Assembly (NCBI GenBank): GCA_016717655.1
Contig: JADKFC010000024.1
Location: 1 to 41,735 of the forward strand
Reading direction: 5' to 3'
From: Saprospiraceae bacterium
GTDB taxonomy: Bacteria; Bacteroidota; Bacteroidia; Chitinophagales; Saprospiraceae
Length of the DNA stretch: 41,735 nt
Shown here: piece by piece, positions 10,061-20,000 of the stretch
How positions within the stretch are numbered: the first letter of the stretch is position 1
Layout: each line of letters opens with the position of its first letter
Program-made: the position numbers and the translations under genes
Notes under the pieces: model-generated
What the model saw: only the letters and a program-made list of their open reading frames with translations
Database searches by the model: none
What the model was told of the DNA's origin: nothing

Positions 10061-11029
10061 TTATCTGAAAATCCAAATGATATCATTATAGGTAGGTTGC
10101 TGATTCTTACCCCAGGCTACACCTACATCTCTCCATGCTCTTATTCGAAGCGACTCAAGCATCACCTGATTTTCAAATACTTTTTCAATAAATTTCCAGT
10201 CCCGTTTTTCATCCTTCAGCACTTTTTCTTCCATTCTTGAAATCAAGGTGCGAGCCTCGCCATAACAGACAGAACCTGGATCAATCTGGAACAATAAAGC
10301 TCCTGCCAATTGAGCACCCTCGCTATTGGGTCGTGCAGCCCAGCACGCAGCGGCAGCATTGATAAGAATCTGGCAATTGTAATCGGCAAATTCTTTATAC
10401 ACCGGGCCAATGGCGTCCATGGCTTGTGCATAACATTCTTTAGATACCTCCGGAATTCCGGCCAGTGTGGTCATGGCTTCTGCGTACAATCGCTGCGATG
10501 CCTGGGCCTTGGCTCGGGAAAGCACAAAGTCACATCGCGAGTTGTAATATTCAATAATTTTAATTTTGCCCTCATCCAGAAAAGCATCCACTTTGGGGTG
10601 TTTAAAATCGATGCTGCGAATGGCATTGGTAAATGCCTTGGTCTGGTTGCTGCCTGCTCCCTTCACTTCAAAAGAAGTAGAGCTGACCGTAATCTGATCA
10701 ACAAAATCAACAATAAAAAGCGAAACTTCAAATTGGTAGGTTTGGCGCGTTGGAGCACCGGCAACAATATCTTCTGCCAACACATCCATATTGGCGGTTA
10801 ATAAAAACCTTGGACTGGCACCCGCCCCTGCTAACCCCTTTTTGGTAACTGCCTGGGTGAGCTTGTTGGTCAAGGTACTTCTGGCCGCTGGAGGAATGTT
10901 TTCAACCTGATCCGGAATGAATACATTCAGACTAATACGGTCATAGTCATTGGCTGATGGAAGGGTGTTCTGCGCAAAAAGGGGTATGCAACTTAAGGAA
11001 AACAATACCCAATTTATAATTCTTTTCAT
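10061..11029 (-). CDS. Periplasmic protein, LpoB/CsgG-like N-terminal fold
   Basis: This 322-aa protein begins at the second in-frame Met (11029), which gives a clean signal peptide (MKRIINWVLFSLSCIPLFAQ) and avoids overlap with the gene before it. The first half has the pattern of LpoB/CsgG/FlgT-type proteins: an N-terminal strand (ISLNVFIPDQVENIPPAARS), a helix (LTNKLTQAVTKKGL), a strand pair (RFLLTANMDVLAEDIVAG) and a repeated strand with a late helix (FTNAIRSID). The second half is helical with TPR-like segments and cysteines (ECYAQAMDAI, AAACWAARP). It sits between the DUF6175-like gene (10 nt gap) and the 1364-aa gene (46 nt gap). The fold assignment is a pattern judgement. Confidence 0.6.
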   Translation of the reverse strand: MKRIINWVLFSLSCIPLFAQNTLPSANDYDRISLNVFIPDQVENIPPAARSTLTNKLTQAVTKKGLAGAGASPRFLLTANMDVLAEDIVAGAPTRQTYQFEVSLFIVDFVDQITVSSTSFEVKGAGSNQTKAFTNAIRSIDFKHPKVDAFLDEGKIKIIEYYNSRCDFVLSRAKAQASQRLYAEAMTTLAGIPEVSKECYAQAMDAIGPVYKEFADYNCQILINAAAACWAARPNSEGAQLAGALLFQIDPGSVCYGEARTLISRMEEKVLKDEKRDWKFIEKVFENQVMLESLRIRAWRDVGVAWGKNQQPTYNDIIWIFR

Positions 11030-11039
11030 GATATCCTTG

Positions 11040-11996
11040 TTATTTTTCTCCAATGATCAGCCACACCTCACCCAAGCCGCGGGTGTAGATCTTGCTGGTC
11101 AAATTAAATGGATTTTTACTCAACAAATTTCTTAAGTCTCTGAGCCATCTTCTTGTATCATTGGCCCTGCCCTTATCGTCATATAGGGGAATTCTTACCT
11201 GTTCAAACCGAATCACATTTTGGGTATAGGTAGTGGTGCTGAATCGGCCCTGCACTGTATTTTCACTTATCCAATTCTCAATGATTTCTCCCAGTTCCAG
11301 TTCTTCGTTTTTAAAATTAAATACTTCTTCAAGGTCTATCGGTGATCCATCAAAAACCCTGGACTGAAATACTACTTCCCTACCATTGGCAAACAGGTCA
11401 TCAAAGTGCTGCTGGAGGCGAGAGTTAAAGTCATCGATATGCGCCAAAACAGCTTCTTCCAACAGCACCGGGGTTTGGGTGGCAAATGATGGCTCTCCTG
11501 TGCCTTGAGCCCCTGCAATTTGTTTTTTGGTGTAGGCATCCAGGCCCTGGAGCATAAAAGTGATCGACCGCTGAGGGCCTTCCTGGTTGATTACATAAGT
11601 GAGCTGGATAATGATGTCAGCATTGGCCGTTCTTTGTAAAATATCGATCGGGCTCTCTATCAGATTGCTGCCTGCTTTGCTGCTCATCATCGACACTTCT
11701 GCACTTTCCTGCTCCATGTTTTTGATAGCGGTTTCTAAGTTCACCAATGGAAATCCCCTATCCGCCATCAGGGTATTAATTTTACCAATGGTCATCAGCA
11801 GGTCGGTTTCGTTTTGCAGGGCCAACTTGTAATCGGGAATGGTTTTTAAGGTACCCATTTCATCAAAAGTAGCTGTATAACCGTTTTTGATACACCAATT
11901 ATCACTTGGCACCACCATCAAGGTTGGCTTTTTGGCCTGGGCAAAAAGGGAAGTCCATGCTGTCATCAATAATAAGATGAAAATTTGTTTTTTCAT
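11040..11996 (-). CDS. DUF6175-like periplasmic protein
   Basis: This 318-aa protein has a signal peptide (ILLLMTAWTSLFAQ) followed by KPTLMVVPSDNWCIKNGY, a start I associate with the Bacteroidota family DUF6175. The N-terminal half alternates strands and helices in the manner of the CsgG/TolB-N fold (DLLMTIGKINTLMADRGFPL, ADIIIQLTYVI, SITFMLQGLDAYTKKQIAG). The C-terminal half ends in VWLIIGEK. It has no lipobox and probably stays in the periplasm. Gaps of 18 and 10 nt to its neighbours indicate one transcript. The family name is from memory of its signature and should be treated as likely, not proven; function is unknown. Confidence 0.65.
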   Translation of the reverse strand: MKKQIFILLLMTAWTSLFAQAKKPTLMVVPSDNWCIKNGYTATFDEMGTLKTIPDYKLALQNETDLLMTIGKINTLMADRGFPLVNLETAIKNMEQESAEVSMMSSKAGSNLIESPIDILQRTANADIIIQLTYVINQEGPQRSITFMLQGLDAYTKKQIAGAQGTGEPSFATQTPVLLEEAVLAHIDDFNSRLQQHFDDLFANGREVVFQSRVFDGSPIDLEEVFNFKNEELELGEIIENWISENTVQGRFSTTTYTQNVIRFEQVRIPLYDDKGRANDTRRWLRDLRNLLSKNPFNLTSKIYTRGLGEVWLIIGEK

Positions 11997-12014
11997 TTGG
12001 CTTTTATTTATGAG

Positions 12015-12530
12015 TTAAAAACCCTGACCTAGTTTTTTTATAATTCCTGCAGCCTCCAATTCCTGGCGCAAGGCAGCATGGCGGATAGACATAACAGAGC
12101 CCACCTTGTATTCTTTGCTGGTCATCTTGATGCGGTCTACTGTTCCATCATTGGCCATCGAAACAAAGCTGAGGTATCTTCCTCCATCTGTAAAAAAGGT
12201 ATTAAAAAATTCTCTGTGCAATTCTTCAGCTCCCGGCTGTGTTACCAATGGTCGGGTCATGCAACCTGGCTTGCCGGCATTGATACCTTTAAACAGGACG
12301 GCATGGACTGCATTTTTTCTGGCCTGGTATGCTGCTTTTTCAGGATCGGTGCCAAAGCCCCAAACCTTAACCAACTGCGTACCATCCATACCGGTGCCCA
12401 TACACTCTATTTCATAGTTGCCGCTGACATAGCCCGCCATCACTGCGTCTTTATTAACTTTTGATGTTTTACATGCCGTAATGGCAAATAAAAACAACCC
12501 AATTGCGATAAAATTTAAACCTGATTTCAT
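12015..12530 (-). CDS. Small lipoprotein, LPP20/CsgG-related family
   Basis: This 171-aa protein has a lipoprotein signal (GLFLFAITAC, Cys about residue 20). The mature part holds LVKVWGFGTDPEKAAYQARKN, where a strand is followed by an Ala-rich helix ending AVHAVLFKGI. That strand-plus-QARKNAV helix is what LPP20-type lipoproteins show. It continues with FFNTFFTDGGRYLSFV and a basic end. The preceding barrel gene ends 20 nt upstream and DUF6175 begins 18 nt downstream. Probable role: an envelope assembly partner of the barrel; inference from context only. Confidence 0.65.
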   Translation of the reverse strand: MKSGLNFIAIGLFLFAITACKTSKVNKDAVMAGYVSGNYEIECMGTGMDGTQLVKVWGFGTDPEKAAYQARKNAVHAVLFKGINAGKPGCMTRPLVTQPGAEELHREFFNTFFTDGGRYLSFVSMANDGTVDRIKMTSKEYKVGSVMSIRHAALRQELEAAGIIKKLGQGF

Positions 12531-12550
12531 AATATTATTAATTTATAGAA

Positions 12551-14228
12551 TTAAAACATAAACCTGATGCCCGCGGAAATACCGGGCTCGATTCTGTCTT
12601 CAAAAATTCGTCATAATCATAAGATTCTGTAACTCCGGTACTCTCATTTTTTACTTGCGTTTAAAAATGACATTGTATTTATAGGAACCCATCAACTGAA
12701 ATGATGGTGCCAAATGGATGCCCAAACGCAAGCCCATTTCAGCGAAACTAGTTTCAAAATTCAATTTTTCATCCTCTATTGTCCAATCGGTAAATTCAAT
12801 GCCATAACCCAGATAGGGCTCAAAAAACACAGCACTCATCAGATAGACATCTTTGCCAATGCCCAAACTAACGCGGGTAAATTCAAAGGGCTTATCTTTC
12901 AGGTCTGGATACTTTTTATTGTCGTAAGGCCCTTCCACATAAACCAGCAGAGAAGTCAATCCTTTGCCCGACTTACCGGCAGGCACCATATCTCCCATCA
13001 TTTTTGAGATAAAATATTCCATTCTACCAGTATATCCGGCCATGCCATCTAGTGTATAGCCCAAAAATAAATTAAGGCCTGCATCATTTTTTTGTTCCAT
13101 GAACATGCCCATGTTGTCAACCTTGCCTCCAAATATTTTGTAAAATTCAGAAGCCTCACTTTGTCCGGTTGTTACTTGTCTATTATCTGCTACCTTCATT
13201 GACTTCACCACTGCTACTCGCTTTTTAAAAAGGGTGCCATCCTTGCGCTGTTGGTTTTCATAAATAAAATACCTTTGATCAAAAGACAAGCCTTCTTTTT
13301 TACCAATCTTGGCTGAAATGGGCTTGGTTTTGCTTATCATAGCCTTAACCCTAAATGCTTCATTGGTAGACTCCATTTGAGGGGTCACTTTATCCATAGC
13401 ATCATCTAAGAGCTGCTTAACCAATTCTTCTTTGGATTTTTGTTTTTTTAAACCTGCCAGCTGATCCGCATTGTATTGGGTCACCTCTGTCTCTACCCGC
13501 TGATTGGCTATAGGTATCCACTTAAAAGTAGTTTGGTTGAATGCACTCACTTTGGCAGCCAAATCCTTATCTCCGGCACTGGTCCAGTAGTTTTTGAAAA
13601 AATCAGCCGCCACTGCCTCATCAAAATCAAGTCGAAATAAATAAGATTTAACCTTTAACTTATAGCCATTGCTGGTTCTGCTCTTGGCATCTATGCTCTT
13701 ACTATCATAGTACTCATCCATGGTCATAATATCAAAATAATCGTATACCAAAACATACGATTGATTGACCAACTTCAAGCCCATATCCATAAGACTGGTC
13801 TCCCCTCTTTTAGATGCAGTAGCTGCCAGGAAATCATTGTCATTGGCATTGTAGCCCCGTTGTTTGAGCACCTCAACATTAAAACTTCCATCGGACTGCC
13901 TATTGAACCAGGTGGCTAAAATCTGTTGGGCTACTTTTTGTTCCTCAGCATTTTGATAAAAAAATCAGTAGGAATGTATTGCAAAAACTCAGGCAACTCG
14001 GCATTAACCGGCCTTTGCACTCCTGCAAAGGAGATTGCAGTTTTGAAGTGGATTGTTATAAAATTTTTCAGGCGGCATCAGGGCCGGAAATTGAGCTATC
14101 AAGGTGTTGCTATGTTTACCATTAAAATCAACCGCCATCAGGGTAAGTGAATTTCTTGCATATTCTGGCTGGGCAATAACATGGGTCAGCGTTGTGATAA
14201 GCAGACCCAAAGTAAGTATGAGTTTCAT
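12551..14228 (-). CDS. 559-aa outer-membrane protein with C-terminal beta-barrel
   Basis: Four single-base corrections (extra A at 14041-14044; missing bases near 13951, 12655 and 12598) merge the fragments into exactly 560 codons. The start MKLILTLGLLITTLTHVIAQ is a signal peptide. The N-terminal half is mixed, with charged helices (LKKQKSKEELVKQLLDDAMD). From about residue 385 barrel-type strands appear (AGLNLFLGYTLDGMAGYT, VSLGIGKDVYLMSAVFFEPY, SFAEMGLRLGIHLAPSFQL). The corrected terminus reads PGISAGIRFMF, ending in Phe as outer-membrane barrels do. A simple frame would stop about 33 residues early at 12651. It is the second gene of the operon, 110 nt after the 15-kb lipoprotein gene. Confidence 0.65.
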
Positions 14229-14338
14229 TTTTCTGCATTTATGATACATTACAAAAGAAAATGGATTTTTTACAAAAAGCCTATGACTCTCATCATATGC
14301 TTCTTTGACTTGTTGCTGGCTCAGAAGACAATCACTTG

Positions 14339-15052
14339 TTAAAATTTTTCTGAAGCCTCTTTCCATTTTTTATTTTTTTCCGCATATTCAAACTTTATCG
14401 CTTCTTCTTCCATAGCCGGATGCGATATTTTACATATAACAGTGTAATCGTCCAATAGCTTCTGTGAAACACCTATTTGTATTCTTTTCTCAGCTAGCTG
14501 CCATTTAACCAGATACATGGTTTTGTTATTCATCACATCAAAGATGGAAGGGAGTTGACCACACTTTCTTTTATTGCCATATTTTTCAGAAACAATCCGG
14601 CAAAGATTGTCATATTTGCTTTGCAGGCGAGTCTCGTAGTAGATGGTCTTTTCTGGTTCAGAATGGATATAGATGGCATACAATTGACCCCTATTATTAA
14701 ATGAGTAAGTAAAATGATAGTTATAATGAACCAGTCTTTGCTTTTTTGCATTGCAAGCCTCTACCTCTGATTTTAACATGCCAAACTTTACCCTTCCATA
14801 GGCATAGCTTGCCTCTGCCTGATCACCCGCATTTTTTGATGTATCTCCACTCTCAGCTGCTGAACTTATTTCAGGAATCTGGCGCTCATTTGTATCTGTC
14901 ACCATTGCAATCGTATCTGGTGGAATCGAAACTGCTGATGATAGTGCTTCAGCTTGGTTGGCATTAGTGTCAAACTTTTCTGAAATACAAGATCCCAAAC
15001 TGAACAGGATAATAAGCAAGGAAAAACAAAAAGATGAATCCAGTGGTTTCAT
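14339..15052 (-). CDS. Lipoprotein, first gene of the envelope operon
   Basis: This 237-aa protein has a lipoprotein signal (LLIILFSLGSC, Cys about residue 22), then a Ser/Thr/Glu/Ala-rich disordered spacer to about residue 85. A compact domain starts at YGRVKFGMLKSEVEACN, a phrase seen in many small Bacteroidota and SmpA-like envelope domains (G-x-V-x-F-G-M-s-k-x-E-V). It continues through FNNRGQLYAIYI and KYDNLCRIVSEKYGN. Its end lies 110 nt before the barrel gene, all on the minus strand. No TAnnTTTG box was found in the gap before its start. Function is unknown. Confidence 0.65.
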   Translation of the reverse strand: MKPLDSSFCFSLLIILFSLGSCISEKFDTNANQAEALSSAVSIPPDTIAMVTDTNERQIPEISSAAESGDTSKNAGDQAEASYAYGRVKFGMLKSEVEACNAKKQRLVHYNYHFTYSFNNRGQLYAIYIHSEPEKTIYYETRLQSKYDNLCRIVSEKYGNKRKCGQLPSIFDVMNNKTMYLVKWQLAEKRIQIGVSQKLLDDYTVICKISHPAMEEEAIKFEYAEKNKKWKEASEKF

Positions 15053-15193
15053 GGCTACTTTTTGACTTTTCGTAATGTAATATCATTTATTTTAAAAAGT
15101 GATGATGATGGTCATATAGGCTGGCAACTTCTGTTAGGGGAAATTTTTGAAAATGAAGTTAAATTACGACTGTTGAATCAAATAGGAATCAGG

Positions 15194-15750
15194 ATGCGTA
15201 TGTACCTACTTTTTGGGGTTGTTGTTGATTTTGCCTGCAGCAAAAAAACACTTATTTCAATGAAACAAGGCAGGCTGATCTCTATCTCAATTTCGGGAAA
15301 GGTGTATTATCTAAAGAGTATATTCAAGACCCGCATCTTTCGTTCATGCAGAAAATGAACTTACCGGACTAATTCTCCGAATGGAGGCATTCAAATAAAG
15401 GAAATTTCAAAACCACAATACAGGGAGTATTGCTTTCCTACCCTATGGACTGAAATTCCAGCACCGGAATTAAAATTAAGGCAAGTGAAGAAATGAAGAA
15501 GCCGATGAACGCCACCTTTGAGGTAGTAAAAACACCCAATGGATACAAGGTAACTGTTCAAAACATGTGGTTTACCAATGATTGGAAACACACCCAACAG
15601 GAAAATGTAGTACTTGAAAAATACATCATTGATGAAAAAGGATTTTCATTCAGAAAAGACCAAAACACACTACGAATCATCCAACACATTTGCCAAAAAC
15701 TCGAATCCCTGTTTTTGCTGAAAACAACGGGAGTTGACCAACGGTTTTAG
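15194..15750 (+). CDS. Small secreted hypothetical protein, frame broken several times
   Basis: Pieces in different frames join into one plausible protein of about 180 aa: a start MRMYLLFGVVV that becomes a signal peptide if a base is adjusted near 15228, then TRQADLYLNFGKGVLSKEY, then NFKTTIQGVLLSYP, an in-frame TGA near 15449, and finally NATFEVVKTPNGYKVTVQNM to the TAG at 15748-15750. At least three corrections are needed, so this may be a true pseudogene. It is divergent from the envelope operon. No family was recognised. Confidence 0.45.
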
Positions 15751-15779
15751 TGTATTACATTAAAAAATGGGACATGAAG

Positions 15780-16210
15780 GTTTGCTTGGGGGAATGTGCC
15801 TGCGGCTTAGAATGACTGAACGAACTTGTCGTTGCCGTGCAAAGGTTGCCGGTTCCTCCCTTTGATTGCCGCGGGCAATCAGGTTGCTATTTCACTTTGA
15901 TTGCCAGTGGCAGTTCAATGCGTTCGTAAGCAATGCGCCCAATTCAATGCTTCTACGTGCAATACCACGCTTGGTTCATGCGCTTCGCGTGGTTCATGCG
16001 CTGCGCTTGGTTTCTGCGCTGCGCTTAGTTCAATACGTTGTGTTTAGTTCAATGCGCTAGGGAACCACGCTTAGTTCAATACGTTGTGTTAGGTTCAATG
16101 CGTGGCTTGGGGCAAGGCGCTTCGCGTGGATGCGCGGTTCAATGCTATGCTTGGTCAAGGGCGCGGCTTAAGCTGACTGAACGGTTTGGGCAAAGCCTAA
16201 AAAATAGGGA
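15780..16210. repeat. Palindrome-rich intergenic repeat cluster, copy 2
   Basis: The 539-nt gap between 15751 and 16289 holds no gene. It begins with a relative of the 3.84-kb module (TGTCGTTGCCGTGCAAAGG, 15828-15846) and a hairpin GATTGCC/GGCAATC (15864-15880). From about 15915 to 16150 there are ten or more degenerate units of the form TTAGTTCAATGCGCTGCGC, many with an inner GCGCTTCGCG-type palindrome. It ends with CTGAACGGTTTGGGCAAAGC (16178-16197), matching 3704-3724 with one change. Together this indicates a dispersed repeat family. Confidence 0.7.
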
Positions 16211-16289
16211 GAATGGGAGCCGTTGGTTTGTAGGGATAATTTTAAAATTTCTGCTTATTTATCACCTATGATAGATGAATCCTGTTGGT

Positions 16290-17036
16290 TTAACTTTTAA
16301 GGGTTTCCTGAACAAAGTCTCGTTTTCTGCGGGATACTTCTACGACGGAGCCATCAGTCAAAGATATGAGGCCCTGTTTATCGTAAGAAACAATGTGGTC
16401 GATGTTGATCAGGTGGGAGCGATGTACTCTTAAGAATCTACTGCCTAATAATAATTCATCGTATTCTTTGAGGGTTTTGGCTGAGTAGTAGGACTTTGGC
16501 CCGGTTTTATAGATGTAGGTATAATTGCCATCTGCTTCCAGTCGGATGATTTCTTCTATGGGGACATATTTGATCGTCTTTGAATCAGAGATTGCTAATT
16601 TAAATTTCCCTTTATTGGGTTGGGATAAATTTTCGATGAAGTTTTTATACATCTCGGGGTCGGTAACCTCTGTGCTTCTTTTAGTTATAAAACGCTGGAC
16701 TGCTCTTTTTAATTCATTGTCATCAATGGGTTTTAATAAATAATCCAAGGCGCTGAGCCTGATGGCCTGGATGGCACCATTAAAAGCGGTGGTAAAAATG
16801 ATCTCAAAAAATTCCAGGGTGGCAATTTTCTCTAAAAAATCAAAACCGTTGTAACGAGGCATTTGTATATCTAAAAAAACGAGGTCCGGACTATAAGAGG
16901 AAAGAAGTGTAATGGCTTCTTCTGCACTCCTGGCGGTTTCCACCTGTTCAATCTCCGGGCAATATTGTTTGATCAGCCATTTCAGGAGCTCAATTGGGGC
17001 TGGTTCGTCGTCAATGATGAGGGCTTTGATTTTCAT
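16290..17036 (-). CDS. LytTR-family response regulator
   Basis: This 248-aa protein has a receiver domain (acidic pair D9/D10, phosphoacceptor D56 in LVFLDIQMP, T82/T83, K102 in LLKP) and a C-terminal LytTR DNA-binding domain (about 140-245) with IIRLEADGNYTYIY and FLRVHRSHLINIDHI. All receiver key residues are present. Its ATG overlaps the TGA of the sensor kinase as ATGA (17033-17036), so the two are translated together and surely form a pair. LytTR regulators bind short direct repeats; targets cannot be named from this window. Confidence 0.92.
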   Translation of the reverse strand: MKIKALIIDDEPAPIELLKWLIKQYCPEIEQVETARSAEEAITLLSSYSPDLVFLDIQMPRYNGFDFLEKIATLEFFEIIFTTAFNGAIQAIRLSALDYLLKPIDDNELKRAVQRFITKRSTEVTDPEMYKNFIENLSQPNKGKFKLAISDSKTIKYVPIEEIIRLEADGNYTYIYKTGPKSYYSAKTLKEYDELLLGSRFLRVHRSHLINIDHIVSYDKQGLISLTDGSVVEVSRRKRDFVQETLKS

Positions 17037-20000
17037 CTCTCCTGGTTGTAATAAGGTAAGGTAATGGTGGCGCGGGTGCCTGTGGCATTGTTAAAATCAT
17101 CCACTAAATCCTCTACCACAAGATGAGCGGGTCTGCCTTTTTTTTGTTCAAATAATTTTAAACGCTCTTCCACAATGGAAATGCCCTTGCTCTCATGACC
17201 AACTGAGGAGAGCTGACCATTTTTAAATTCTCTTGCTGCTTTACGACCTACCCCATTGTCTTCAATGATACAAAGCATGTACTCTTCATTGACATCTTTA
17301 AATTCTATGAGTAGTTTTTTGTTTCCGTTTTTATGCAAGAGTCCATGCCAAATTGCATTTTCAATAAAAGGCTGGATGAGCAAGGTGGGTATCAATACTT
17401 CGTCATTTTCTATATTGGCATCTACTACTATCTCAAATTCAAAAGAGTTATCAAACCGGAGTGCTTCCAACTCAATGTACATTCTCAGGATCCTAAGTTC
17501 TTCATCCAACAAAATGAAACTTTGTTCGGCATACTTTAATAAGGTGCGCAAAAAATTGGAAAATACAGTGAGGTACTTGTAGGCCTTATTGGTTTGTTCG
17601 GAAACGATCAACAGCTGTATAGAACTCAAGGCATTGAACAAAAAATGGGGGTTCATCTGCAGGCGCAAATTCATAAACCTCGATTCGGCCATTTTTACCT
17701 GTAATTCCATAAGTTCCAGCTTACTTTTTTTCATGGCGTCATCTGACATCGCTTTTGAAATTTTAGCAGCGCATACCTCCGCAATTTTTTCCAAAAGAGT
17801 TAAATGTGTTTTTGTATAAAAATTCTTGCGCTTATGCTCAGAATCAATCACTCCCAATAATTTGTTTTCGTGGATAATGGGTACCGCTATTTCTGAAGAC
17901 CTGATTTCGTCATCTGGAATGTATCTTCCATCAAGAGATGTATCCGTTACAACTTCTGCCTTTTGGCTTTTGGCAACACTTCCCACTATGCCTTTACCAA
18001 AAGGTATTGAGATAGGATTGTGTATCTCAGCGTCTTCTCTGATCTTTGGTCCATATGCCGCTCTCTGCTCCAGGCTTTGATTCTCTTCGTTCAAAAGATA
18101 AATAACACAATCATCCAAGTCCAGTTTATAACAAATATTCCTGCAAATATCCCATAGGATATCTTTTACGGTTGCGTCTTCATAAGAATTGTTTTCAAAA
18201 AAATCCAAGGTCTTTTTCATTACAATTTCACGTCTCTTTTCAGCATTTCTTTTATAAGCCATATATCCCAGAAAAAATAAAAAACCAACCACTACAATCC
18301 TAAAAATCGATGTTTGCCACCACAATGGAGAAATGCTTAACTGGGTCGAATACGTGGATGGAAGCCAATCAACACCATTAGCTGATGCTTCTATAATGAA
18401 TCGATAATTCCCCGCTGAAGATCGTTGTACGTAATTTGTCCATTTACATACGGATAGACCCAATCTTTATCGTAGTCTTTAAGCTTTACCTGATCAAGGT
18501 TTTATTGTTGCCATCGAGATTGCCGGACGAAAAGAAAATCGATAAGAAGTTTTGGAAAAAGGAAATGTTATTTACTTTGCTCTGTGATATGATACAAAGT
18601 ATCATTAAGCGCTATCTGGTGAAAGGTAGGGCTGAGACAAAGATCTCTTTTTATTTAATTGATCAGGTGAAACCAAACCAGGCCCTTATCGGTACCCCAA
18701 AACATTTCCCTGAGCTATGTTGATAGGCGGTTCGCATTCGAAAACCGGCCCGACTAAATCCGTTTCCTTCTTCTATAATTTTAAACGATTGATGTTCGGG
18801 ATCAAATCTGAGAATGCAATTTAAGTTACCCATCCAGATAAAACCATTGTCGTCTCTCAGCAAGCCTTCGCACAAATCATTTTTTAATCCATTCGACTTG
18901 TCAAAAGAAAGCTGATCTCCATTTTTTTTCAATAAAATTACACCCTGATCTGTGCCAAAATAAAGGGTGCCATACTTATCCTGATTGATGGAATGTATGG
19001 TTCTGTCATTTAAAACATGATTTTTAGGTAAATGTGTTTTATTCAATGTTGCATCAAACTGAAAGCACCTTTATCAGTGCCTATCCACATTGCATTGTCT
19101 TGCGATTGAAAAAGTGACCATGAACTTTCATTTGTAATGGGCACTACTTCATAAGATGTGTTAGAATTACTTCTATTTTTCCCTGCCTTCATTTGCACTG
19201 TACCAGCCGCTGTAGCAACCCACATATTACCTGCTTGGTCTTCATAAATTTGGTTGATCCAATTGGAAGGAATGTGATATCTGGCACTCTCTTCTTTGGA
19301 GATGTTGAAGCTCACATTGAGTGATCGATCCAGGACGAAGATGCCAAATCTGGTAGTGCCAACCCAAAGGCGGCCATAACTATCGACCTTTAAACTTCTA
19401 ATGGTTTCTCTGCCCAGTAAATTTTGACCATCGGGCAATCGAATATTGACAAATTGACTTTCATTGCGATAGCGATTCCACTTGATGAGCCTGTCTTGTG
19501 CGCCTAGCCATACTATGCTGTCTCCCTGTAAGGTAACGGCTTGTATATAGCCGTCGAAAATTTGTTTGTTAACATCTGAAAAGTAGGGCTTCATAGCTAC
19601 CTGACCATGGAGGAGGTTGCAATAATGCAAGCCGGAAGTTTGTGTAGTAACAAATAAGTAACCGTACTTATCTACCATGACATTAAACGTATTATTTCCT
19701 CCAATACTTCCTGGGTCCAAAGGATCATGCGTATAATGATCGAGTTTCAATGTTCGAATATTGAGAAAATAAAGTCCGGAAAAACGGGTAGTAATCACAA
19801 CATTTTCATGGTCTATCTTGGCTGCCTTTCGGAGATCTCCTTCAATGGGTTTTCCATATTGATCAACCAAGTTTTTAATCGTCCTTATTATGCCTTTGTT
19901 TTGAATGCTGATCACATAAAATTGTTTTCCATCCACAGTATAAGCCAGGATTTCATCATCGTTTAAAGCAACAGCATAATTGATGTCATTCAATGGCATG

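Noticed and set aside
16023..16271. Open frames across the 15.8-16.2 kb repeats
   Set aside because: They encode repeats of the same few residues produced by the DNA repeat itself and change frame from unit to unit.
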